In this document: piece after piece, positions 36,701 through 48,700 of the stretch
Layout: each line of letters starts with the position of its first letter
Position numbering within the stretch: position 1 is the stretch's first letter
NCBI RefSeq assembly: GCF_030463565.1
Contig: NC_134659.1
Coordinates: 8,316,511-8,380,510 of the forward strand
DNA: 64,000 nt
Direction: 5' to 3'
From: Pelecanus crispus
Lineage: Eukaryota > Chordata > Aves > Pelecaniformes > Pelecanidae
Notes under the pieces: model-generated
The model's database searches: none
The model's input: only the letters and a program-made list of their open reading frames with translations
Told to the model about the DNA's origin: nothing
Program-made: the position numbers and the translations under genes

Positions 36701-39700
36701 CGAGGCGGGAAAGCTCCCTGCTATCTCTGGCTGGCTTTGCCTCTGTGGACAAAAATCTCTCATTGTCAGTGGGAGCTTTGTTCAATAAGGATTTCAGGAC
36801 AAAATTTGTCATTTTCTGTGATGACACATTCAAGTTTAAAGGAACCCCAAAAATAGAGTGGTTTGGGCAAGCTTATCAAAGAAAACAAAATTTGTGGTTG
36901 TTGCACATCATTGCTTAGTCAGACCCTGGTATCCCTGTGAGGTATTGCAAGAGTCTTTATGCTTTAGAGTAGCAAGTTGGACATTACCTTCCCCAGCCAG
37001 AAAAAACTGAACCATCAAGACCTGAATCTCAGCTGCATAAAGAACCAGATGAAAAAGCATATGGAAAGGCAGCATCCAGGAGAGGTGGGAAAGAGCATTT
37101 CAGAAATAGATAAACAATGAATTTGCTGGTTTTGCAATTTTTCTCCCTGCAGTGGAGTGTGTAGCAGGCAGCAGCTAAAGCATTTCGCAAGTAGCATCAA
37201 GAGTTTTCCCCACCCCTCACTCAGGGTGGGACGCTGTCATGTTGCATTGCCTGTGCTTTGCCCTCCAGCCTGGGAGAAACCTGCTCCTGACGTGTTTATA
37301 CGGAGTCCTTTACTTCTCTCTGTCTGCTACGCTAGAAACAAACAAATTGCAAGGGAAAAAATTAGAGCTAGGTAATGAACTGATCGCGTCCTTAGATGCA
37401 GAAGTCAGAAACACCCAGTTATCTGGGAGGGCCTCCGACGTAGAAAGGCAGTGCTGAGATTGGAGCACGATTCCCGGGGCTGGCACGCCTTGCTTTGTGT
37501 TTCTGCTTCTCTGGAAAGTGGGAGGAGGAGAGGGACTTTTCCTGTTAAACAAAAAGGTTTATGGAAGAAAAAGACAGAAAAGGACTCATGATCAGTGACT
37601 AGGATAATGCCATTTTCACTTTCGCTCTAGCACCAGCTTTATTCCAGTTGAAATAAGATGTTGAAGATATTTATTTATCTGTCTTGCGTGACTGTTGGAT
37701 ATTCCAGCTGAAGCTCCGAAAATAGTCCTATATTGCAGGCTGAGAACTGGTGATCCACAAATGCTTATTCATTTAAAGGCAGGTCTTTGCTGCTGCCAGT
37801 GAAGGAAAGCACTTACTCCTTGGGCCTGATAAGAGCACCTGCGCGCTATCAGTGCTCATCTTCTCTGCCTTTCGGCCCCGTGCCTCCCCTCCTTGTTTTA
37901 ATGTGAATGAACGGCTCCCAAGGCTTGGCCTCGAACATACAGGCTCGTTTCACAGTAGGGAGGAGAAGTTCAGGCTAAAATTCAGGATGTTGGCATATCC
38001 CAGCTGCACGTGAGCATCGTCCCGCATCCTACGAGCGCAGGGGACTGCCAGCGCGTGATGGGGTCTGGCTGAGAGACCTACCAAGCTGCCCCGGCTTCTC
38101 AGGCCCCATGGGGAGAAGTCCTGGTGACAGCTTGTGCTCTTCTAAAATGGTTTCCAGATCTTGCAGTGCAGAGGGAATCACTGCTTTCTGTCTCCACCCC
38201 ACTTGGAGGGACTTCCTTGGCTTTTCCAGCATTTCTCTGCACTCCTAAAGGGAGGAGGTGTGGACCTGGCCCACCTCCCCCATGCAAACACCCACAAGCA
38301 GTGGGCAGATGCAATGCAGGGTGTTAGGAAATCTGAGCGGTTTATGAGGTTTGAAGGCGAGAGATTGATTATTTCCTTTCACTAATGCTAATCTGCATAG
38401 CGAAAGCTCACTCTACACACATAATGGCATCAGCAAAAGTTACAAGATTGTTGTTAGGTGGCTCTTTAAACCACAGACTATATAATACCTTCAGACCTTC
38501 ACCTTCAGAGATCCCTTCTCCAGATGGCAGAGTGCCTCGCTTCTACCTTGCTGTGCATCCTATCTCACTGATCGCTGCATCCAGTGAAGAGATAACAACA
38601 CAGGGAACTCCATTCCTTTGGCCACATTTGCTCCAATGTTAGAAGCGCAGGTCTCTGACTTAGCTTGGTGAACATCTGAAATGGGCACATAGGCTTTAGT
38701 CTGAGAAAGCTGCTCTTAAGGCGCAGACACGGCACTTTGCCGAGATCAAGAAGCAATCAGGTCAGCTACGTCTGTGCAAGGATTCATAGAGACTATTTGG
38801 CAAGCATGCCTGAAATCCACTGAAGTTGGCAGGACACTCCTCATCGATTTGGAGGCTTTGGATCAGGCTCCTGCTGCAAAGACGAATTCTAAGATACCAA
38901 TTAGGTCCGTGCCACTTGAAAGAGATTAAAATGGGCTCAGCCAAGCATCTGGTAGAATCAGCAATAAAAGTCATGCACTGACTTTGGTAATGAGCTTCAC
39001 ATCACACAGGAACTATTTTCCCATGAGTTTGCAAAAGGCTTCCCCACCCTGCCAGGACCTGCACTGACTTGCTGCTCAGGGCTCCCTGTGTTGCAGAAAG
39101 GTGTCTTTCCAAACAGGCGGTTGCTTTGCTTCACCCAACTCAGGGCTGGCAAGAAAGAGAACAATGCTATATGCCACTATAAAACACAGCAGGAAATACA
39201 GAATTGATAATTCTGTATCTATAAACAGAGACACACTCATACATTCCCTCGCCCATTCTGCTGGTGGAGAGCCCATGTGAGTACACTGGAGAGCAAACAA
39301 TACCTTTAGATAAATAACAAGTTAGCTCTTCCATATTTAGCTGAATTGGCTTCAGCAAATGCCCAGGGGCTCCATGGCTCTGCCAAGCTTCTGACAGCCC
39401 TACAAAATAATCCCAGCTTATACTGACTCATAAAGAAAAACGTCAGGGCTCACATCTAACAAGCTGCTGCTCTGTCCTCCAGCCAGCTGTTGCCAGTGGC
39501 GAGCCCTGGGAGTGGGTTCTCCGCTCCACCGAGCAGCAAAGTCCACCCTGCACCTTCCTGCTGCAGCCCTGATCTGTCCCCCACTGTCCCAAGGGTTTCT
39601 GAACCCAGGAAAATGAAGAAAAAACTAGGATGATACCACCCTTAGATGGACATATTCATCTGCAGTGGCATAGATCATGACTTTATGAAAGGTCACTTTG

Positions 39701-42700
39701 CCATCGGTGCATGCGTGCTGCATCCAAAGCAAAAGCAGGATGGAGAGAACCTCTGTGCGTGGCCATCCGGGAAATTTCAGTAGTCTTGCCTCACTGCCAG
39801 GGAAGCCCCCGAGACTCATCGCACTTACCCATGTGCCTTGTCCTTGCTCTTCTTATCACATGCAAATTCTTCTTCCAAATCCCTGGGAGCTCTGCAGTAT
39901 GCAGCAAACCTGTTACCTGCTGTGCTGCAGTACTAACAGGTTTTTTCTGTGTCCTCTGGAGTGAGAGCAAGGAGAATTTGCTCCCCTTTTCTCCCCTTCC
40001 AGCAATTCACCTGTTTAGATGCAAACCTGCAGAATGAAAGTATGAAAACTACTTTAGACCGGTGCTCAAGTGACAGACCAATCTGGGTATCAGTGTAGCT
40101 GGACTAAAGGGTTTGTTCTTATCCAGATGGCATGCCTGCTAGGTAACCCCTTTTAAAACTTTTCAGCCGTTACCTGTGCAACTCTTTGGGACACAGCAGA
40201 GAGGATTGACTGCATTCCTGAAGATCAGTTTGTTAATGGAAATATTTGGCTTAATTAATTAACATAATGACAATTCTGCAGAGTGTTGGAGACAAGTGTG
40301 CTCAGGGCTGGGATGAAGTTGGGGCAGAGCAGCGGGACTCACGGAGAGCGTGCAGAGGATACCAGTTTCCCCATCATGTAGTGTTTCTAGGTTATGAAAT
40401 ATGGATTTTTTTTTTTCAGTGATATGAACTATTGCACCAGGCACAGGCTTTTCACACCTTGTGCCTTGAACCTCCATGGAAATAATAAGATGCCAATGTT
40501 GACTTTTCTCTACCAGCCCAAGGGATCCTTGGGTCGCTTTTGCAGAAAGAGGCATCCAAAGTACCGCTGCTTAAAGTTAGGTGAGAAAAAAACCTTGGCC
40601 CAACAAGAGACCACAGATGAGCTTTCCCAAGATAAACCAAAGGGGGATGGGGCAGGCAGTTTTATTCTATAGTTCTTTTTATGCCTGTTTGCTGTATGTC
40701 TTGGAGATCTGCTTGCCAGCATGCTGAGGGGGATGCAGTGGAAAAACTCAATATCATGGGCAAAGAGCACTAAAATAGCTTTATTTCTTTTCCTTTCTGG
40801 AGTACCCGCCTTAGTGACTTGTCTTTCACTTGGATACAACCCTGCAGGCTTCCAGGTGCCAGCATTGCCATCCAGAAGGTTTAATATTGCAAAAGAATAT
40901 TGGATTCAATCCTGGGGTACTTGGGGTAAATATGCAGGACTTTTGGTAATGTGGTGAAGATATTTTGAACTGACAGCGGGCCAGCTAAAGCCATTTTTTC
41001 ATCTGATTAATTGCAGGGTTTTTTTACTGTCTTTTATTCTTTTTTTTTTTTTTTCTTTCTGGCTTAGTCATCTCAATTCTTATTGCATATCCCCCATTGT
41101 TCTCAGAACACCCCATTATACTACACACCTTGTAACTCATAAGCAGACATTTATTGTCTCCACTTGTTTCTTGGCACAACGAGATTCAAGAATCCCTTCT
41201 TAGTGATTTATCACTCCCTTTACTCCCTTCCTAAGGAATTTACAGATAGAAGGGGAACAAAATAGAATAAGGAAATTAAAAATAAATGTGGGCAATGCTG
41301 GAAGGTCAGAATGGGGCATCATTCTCTGTGATGGTAAGAGATGTGATGTGAGCTCCTCTAATTACAGGTTGGGTTAGACCCCATGTTTTGGAAATAAGGC
41401 ATTTTCTCCAGTGCCAGGGTCATGTTTGAGTTTTCAATTCTGCTTTCAAGCTCCTGGATGCCTTATCCTGATCACTAAGTGTCCCCAGATTTCAAGGGAG
41501 CGTTTGGCACCTTTATAAGGGCTGTGGGTGGGCTAACCTCCTGTAAACTTTGAGCCACAAAACTACCTAAGAGACATAGGAATTTGTTAGCTGCGACACC
41601 CACGCGGGAGTGAGCTTGGCAATGTTGATCTGCAGCTCTACCCTTTCCTAATTTTTTTGTCTCCTGTTTTCTCGTTGACCAGCTGTACAACGGGACTCTG
41701 AAGCGGGATGCGGAGAACAGGCGTTACAGCTCGTACAGCCAGATGGAGGGCTGGGGCAGCAAGCACTACAGCAAGGCTGTCTGCAGCCCTGCCAGGGCCA
41801 GCAGCGACTACTGCTTTGTGCAGAACATCAAGAGCAGCCGGAGCGAGCCCGACCTCTACTGCGAACCACCCCGGGGCACGCTGAGGAAGAGTCAGGTGGG
41901 GGTCCGGGCAGAGCACAAGTCAACCTTGAACCGCCAGAGCATCTACAGCAGCTGTAGCACCCAGCAAGGAACTACCAGGACAAGTAAAAAAATGCCAGCA
42001 CGGGCCCTCTCCTGCCCCTCAAGCAACAAGCCCGATGTGGTCTATGCCCAGCCCATGATGAGCTGCAAGCAGGACGTGGTTTATGGACAGGCTCAGTCCA
42101 GCTCCAAGTAAGTTTGCTGCAGTGGGCTGAGTCTGAGTAAATTTAGCATCTGCTGTGGAGGTCTGCCCGTCAGAGCTAGTCACCTGAGCTACTTTATAGG
42201 CACTGGAGATCTGCTCACCAGTGCACACCGCGCTTAATCGCATCCTGCAGTAGAGTCTAAAGTGGGTCAAATGAGTCACACTCTTAAAGGGCTTATTTCT
42301 TTTCATGGGCTATGGAGGGAAACCAATGTGACTGGCTCAGCGTATATATCTCTGCTGCAGCTGTGTAATGTTGGGTAAGGTGATCCCCCAGTCTCTGTGG
42401 TGGTATTAGCTGACAGCTCCTTTGTAAGATGAGGGTGGGGAGGTGAAGAGCGGAAAGCCTGGTGTGCAGTTTGGGTGCCTCTCCTGGCTGTCACACTGCT
42501 TCGATTTGGCAGAAAACAAACTTAAAAAAATCAACTAACTTTGAAGGACTTGGTCCCTGAGGGTCTGACTCAGAGCAGAGCTGAGAACCTTCTGAGTGGT
42601 TGCATTCACCCCTCTGTCCTTCCACCCAGCCCTTGCTTCATTTGCCCAAAAGGTCTAATTTGGGTTCCAGAAAAAAGTGAGTCAGAAATTGAAATAAATA

Positions 42701-45700
42701 GCCTAATTGGAATGATTTACCTGGCCAGGAAAGAGCTGGGTAATGGAAGCTGTTCAATTCCTTCCTGTCCAGAGCATCCAGTCCCGTTGGGGTTAGGAAT
42801 TATGCAAGGGTGGAGGATGGTTCTTCATGTCTCAGTTAGAATCAGGTCCCTTCTTGTAAATGTTGCCTGCAACAACAGGGCATGTAAAACACACGAGTGA
42901 GCTCAGACACTCCCAAGCTGATATATCTGTGCAATGCAGCAGAGCTCTCAGTAAAAAAAGCCTAGTGGGGTTTTGATGGCATTACAGTGATGTTGATTCA
43001 AAGTTGCCCTGATGCTGATGGCTACGTTGCCTCCAGCTCTGGAGCACCAACCATATTCTGCCATAGTCTTGGAAGACTATGGTTTGCATGTTTTGACCTG
43101 CAAAACATTGCAGTTCAAGGTTGCAATGTGTTATTGGGCTGGAGAAGGAGGATCTGCATCTTCCACAAGAGCTCCAAGGGGCTACTGCACTACCATTGCT
43201 GCACCACTGTCATACAGGGCCTGCTCTGCACCAACCCAGAAGTTATCACAATTCCCAGACAGACATGCAGTTTGTCACACAAACCCTAGAAGCTCCTGAG
43301 CTCGTTCCTGGTGGTCCCTGGTCCAAAAGAGAATTTGCACACTGCAGCATAAGTGAGAGACTAATTCAGGGCTCATAGCCTTTGCCGTAACTCACACCAA
43401 AGGCCTGAGATTCTTGAGCCATTGACCCAAGCTGTGAGGCAAATATTGAGAAAATCCCCCCTCACACTCATCAGTATGAGCCAAATCATGCCCTTTTTCA
43501 CATCTGAATGTTGATTTCCAGATTTCTCTGCCTACTTCTCTGCTTGGCCTCCCTTGTTTTGTATTGAGTAGGAGAAGTATGTCGCAGAGTGTGTATGCCA
43601 AGAAATGTCACTCGCCCGTTAGCATGTTGTTATGAAACCTTAGCTTCCCATGAGCCCAGTTACTTCATGCTTAACACATGCAAAGTTAGCCCTGTCCAAC
43701 CCGGAGCACCAGTGGCATTAGCTTGCTACTTTCAGAAGCTTTGTAATTCCCTGGAATAGGAAACAGAGATGTTACATAAACTGGAAGTAACTTGTTCTAG
43801 GGAATTTCTGACTAAAGACTACAGAAGTGTAGTGGGAGGGATGGCAGAATGATTGAACATGGGACTGCAGCTGGCTTCTGCCTAGGGAAAATACTGCTTT
43901 TGAGAAGTTAGTCCCAGGCAGGCAGGCTCTTTCCAAAGCAAGCCCTGCTCTGCACTGTGCAGCGCTGACGGTTGTAGACTTGGTCATTGTTTTGGAAAGG
44001 TCACTTGAATAGTGGCATTTTCTGAAGAGGAGAACTGCTGTTGTGAGAGGAATAGTCTCCAGTGCTGGATGCCCTTTGGTTAGGGAGTGGCTCTATTTAT
44101 ACACTTCTCCTGGCTTGGGGCATGGCTCATCTGGCAGAACTGGTTCTGATGTGGAAACGTCGGGCTTCCAGTTGTAGGCTCAGCTGGGGCTGTGTCCCCT
44201 GAGTAAATCTGATTTGGCTGGGGCACACCCCCATGCTTCACATGAAACTCACTGCAGAGCTGGATTCGTTTGGAGGGCAGTTTGTACAAGCACTTCTGCT
44301 CTCGACTCAAAGGAGACGAGGTTGGCAGCAGTTGTCCTTAAAGTTTTGGAAACATACTAAGGAGTTGCCCTCTTTGAAAAAATTGCTTATTTGGAAGGCC
44401 ATTAGCCCTTGTAAAGTATCTGGCAGGTCACTGTTAGCCTTCTTCTGTAGCGTGCTTTTGTTGGGAAGAAGCCCTCAGAGGTGGGTTAGGACCATATCTG
44501 GGCTCTCTTTGCTGTGTAGGACTGTTTCTGGCTGGAGGATTCTGCACTTGGAGAGCTCGATCTTCATTTGGGTAGCCTGATCTTTGAGTAGGGAGAGGTT
44601 TGCTTGTAGGCATCCCATTATTAACCTCTGTATGCAGGAAGAGAGCTTAGCTGGGTATAGCTGCTGGTAGTTCCCTGTTTGGGGCTCTTTTCTTCCTATT
44701 CTAGTAGTTCTTCAGGTAGAGTTTTTGCCTTTATAACAAGGATAATTTTGTGTTCAGTTTTCTTGCTGCATATCTCCTGTGTAGGAGGATATCTTGTCTG
44801 CAGGTTAGCAAACCGTCTCTATGAGGAAGGGAAAGGGTAGATAGTTTCCATGCTTTCAGAGGTCATCCAGTGGGGTGATTTCCATTGCTGTGAGAGTGAC
44901 TACAGCGGGAGCTGTGATCCACTGGGTCTGCCTGTGATACCAAACTGCTCTGTAATGCAGTGACTGTGGACAGTGTCAGTACTGGTTCAAGAGTGGTGCT
45001 TCTCAGGTGTCCTGTGCTACAGATCTGATCTCCTTGGATGGTGTGAGGTGAAAAAGGGTCATTGGACATTCTCAGGTAGTGAGAGTGGCCTGTAGATATC
45101 AAAATACTGAGTATGCAAGAATTGTTAAACTACCTGTACTGAACAGTCCCTCTGCATTTGGTCACAAAGTTATTTAATTTCTGGGACTATTCTTGATTGT
45201 GTGATTGCTTCCATTTATTGAACTGGCTTTGGCTGTGCAAGACATGGAAGAGCTGTCTCTTTGATAACTATCACTCAGAAGAATCCTTCCTCTCACAGAA
45301 GCAACTCTAGTTGATGAAAGCACCTTTCCTCCAGCTAACTGATGAGTAGTTTAACACCTAAATGTTTTTTGGGAAAAAACATTCTATGATTCTATGGTAA
45401 ACTAAACCATGATGTGGGATTTTACTTACCCCATGGTATTGATTCTGGTGATGAAATCCGAGTTTTGCACTGTTTATTCAGATCAGGAGGTTAAACAGTA
45501 CTGACTTGCTTTGAGAAACCTCCTCCTGAAGTTCATTCTCTTCCACCACCCCTGCTGTTATGATCCTGCCTCAGTGAGCAGAGCGGGACCTTCTGATGGC
45601 CCATCCAGACATATTTCTCTATAACCACTCAGGGGCTTAAACATTATGTCATATCTGGAACAACATTTCCAAGCTCAGTGTATCTGTCCTGGGCTCAGAA

Positions 45701-48700
45701 GTTCATGAGTTATTCTGGTGGCTCCTGCCCAAAGGCAGTTCTCAATGAGCACCACTCACATTTTGCCACAATATAGCTCTTTGGAGTGAGTCCTTCTACC
45801 TGATAGAGCTGGAGGGAGTCTTCTTGGTGTCCAGGGCTCCCTCTTCTCCCCAGAACCTCTTTGGGCTCTTGTGACATCCCTCAGATCTGCAGCCTTTCAT
45901 CCTCGAAACTGGCAGCAACAGTGGTTTCAACAGCTGGTGAAGAATACGCATATTTGCCTGCTTTTAACCATTTCCTCTGATGGGTGGTACTTGCAACACG
46001 CTCCAAATGACAGTGTGTCATCTTGAGCTAGCCAGCTTTTAGCTAAATAACATGTTGCAATTCAGCCCAGTCAGGAAAAAAGTTTCTACATCCTCCTTGA
46101 TCATCAGGTAGCGATAACGCGAAGCGGCAATAAAGGATATGATGTTAAATGCATCCTAGAAAACTCTGAATCTTTGTCCCCCTCCAGCTGGAACCTGAGG
46201 TACAAGAAAACTATGGCTACCACCAGCTGACTTTGTATTAGTTCTGCTTGCAGATGCATTGCACATCGTGCTTCAGATACCACATGCACGTGGGACTGAC
46301 AGCCCAGGGCCAGGCTAGATCGTGACACACAGTGGTTGTGGCTCTGCAATAGTCTGTGCAGTTGTCAACATGCATAGCACTTCTTTAGGAGATGGCTGCA
46401 TCTGAGCTGGGTGCCCCTGTTGCCCTTACAGAGATGCAGTCAGTGGCCAATGGAGCTGAAACCTGAGGTAGGCCAGTGAGTTACCCCCTAACAAAGGTAG
46501 TGCCTCTTGGTTGACTTCAGGGGACTCCCAGGTGTCTGAGCTGGAGACATTACCGAGAGGCCAGACTAATCTCACCCCTTGTGAAGGATTCAGGGTATTC
46601 TCATTTGTGAAGATGAAGAGGTGAGCTGGGTGTAGATGAAGAGGTGAGCTGGGTGTCTGCAGACATTCCCCAGCTTAAGGGTTGCTGATATAGATCAGGA
46701 GCCATTAATGGACACCTACAATACGCGTTGTCTTCCATAATACCACATGCACCTTTGGCCTCATTTTAAGACTTGAATACGTTCCCCTTTGGTGTTCTCT
46801 GTATATGGGGGAAAGAGACTAAAACACCTCATTAGAGATCATATGAAAGCAAGTGTCTCTCAAGGCACCTGGCAATATGTAATATCCTGGTGCTACTCTG
46901 TTAAGGGCCTTGAATACCCCGGCTGGCAGCTATGAAGGAGGCAGTAAAGGCTGGGGCAACCATTTGGATTTTCCATATAGTCATATTTATCTATGGTGAT
47001 GCTGACTTGGCCCCAGCCAAGCTGCAGCAGCCCCTGTGAGCTGTGGCTCAAGTTCAGGGACCATAAGTGTGTGTCCTGTAACCATTCATTCCTCGGCAGG
47101 AGCTCGGTCTCTCTGGGAATACTGTAGACAGTGAAAACATACAAAAGTTATTGAAAGAGTCAGAAAATGTACTAAGGGCATTTGCTGACAGGTATCCTCT
47201 CTTCTGGGATAAATAAAGACAAACAGTATCAAAACATAAATTCCCTAGGGCTCTGTCACACGATGAAAGCAGAACCAAGTACGATGAGAGGCACCTTCAT
47301 TTTGGTTTGTTCCTATTTGGGATAAACTGCCTCTAAAAAATTACTATTTTCACAGTGCTGGCTCCTTGTGACGTGAACTTGTCTGTATTGTGCGTTTGCA
47401 TCCAAAGCAATTGCTGTGGCGCTGTGCATGATGCTGTCCTGGCAGGGTTCATTTCATTGCACATGGTGAGGATCCATTCCTCCCTGGCTCAGAGTCAACC
47501 TGTGCCCATCTTTCCTGGTATCTACCCGCTGAGCAAAGCCTGAGAGGAAGCTCTAGCTGAGCTGCCAGTGGCACCAAAACCTTGGTGCCATGTCCCAGAG
47601 GTGGACATGGCTGCTTGGTGTGGAGCATGGCTATCAGGTTTGCTCCAATGTGGCCTGAATCTGGAAGGTTTGGATGTGCTTAGACACTCTGCTTTGAGTG
47701 TCTTCACTCTGATTTTATTAATGAACAATGGAATTTGTTAGAGTTTTCTGGCTTTGTCCTCTCCTGGGACTTGTAGGCCTAACAACCAGAATGGAGACCT
47801 GATTAACACAAACAAATCTGCTAATACAAAGTGAACAAAAGGCTTTAGTATCAAATGAGGGAATTTGCCTTTCTGTGATACTGAACCTCTTAAGTATTTG
47901 TTTCCCTTCCACACCTGAATCTGATCATCTAATTTGTCTCCTGTTGAACCATTTCTAATTGACGTCTCTCCCTATTCTGATTGCTTCTTTCTTGTGGAAG
48001 AAGAACAACCTCTGGAGCTCTTCCTACCAGGCACATTGGTCCAGGTTGGCGATAGCCACAGTCCAAGAATTTGTCTTGGAGCAGGCTGTTTTTCTCGTAG
48101 TGTAGATCTGGTTAGGAATATCACTGACTGGCTGATGAACAGTCTCCCATTAGCACGGGCTTTGCCAGGGTGATTATATTCTCAGCTAGGAGAAATCACT
48201 GCTTCTTCTCAGGCAGGATGACTGAACCTGGCTGCTTACCCTCTGTGAACTTCTCCTGTTGGTGATCCAGCAGCGAAAACAGAACCTTCCCCATCTTTTC
48301 GCACACAGAACTGGACATGAGTGCCTTGTTTTTCCCGCTGAAGGAGGGTTTGGCCCTCTTATGGAGTGGATGTGTAGAAAATTGCCCTCCTTGAGTAGCT
48401 GGACCAAGTGGACATCCTTCTTTCTCATAAAAAGTGCATCTGATTTAGGGGTTTTCTCAATTTGGTAAATTAGAAAAAAAAAAAAAAAAAATCACTGTGA
48501 TTCCATATGCTGCGTGGCCACTGACCTGGTATTTTTATTAATATGCTTCTCTCCCTGCACTGCCAGCCCAGGTCTGAATTCTCAAAGGAGAAGTCCCTCT
48601 GGTGCTACTCGTGCTGGATCCATCGGTGTCTCAGCTCTATTCTGTGTCTCAGGAGCATGAAAAAGACAAAGAGAAAATCATGGCATCCTGGATCCAAACT

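Larger units (their letters stand above)
32085..41682 (+). other. PKP1: PKP1 intron 2
   Basis: The largest complete intron here, 9.6 kb. It contains a possible ancient interspersed repeat at 33296-33440 and a T15 run at 41040-41054. No gene or RNA recognised inside. Confidence 0.8.

Noticed and set aside
38778..38800. GATTCATAGAGACTATTTGG as a reverse CR1 tail
   Set aside because: Only one partial unit, with no CR1 3' sequence next to it.
48474..48491. A18 run as the tail of a processed pseudogene
   Set aside because: The bases before it show no coding or known-gene similarity, no polyadenylation hexamer at the right distance and no target-site duplication that I could find.
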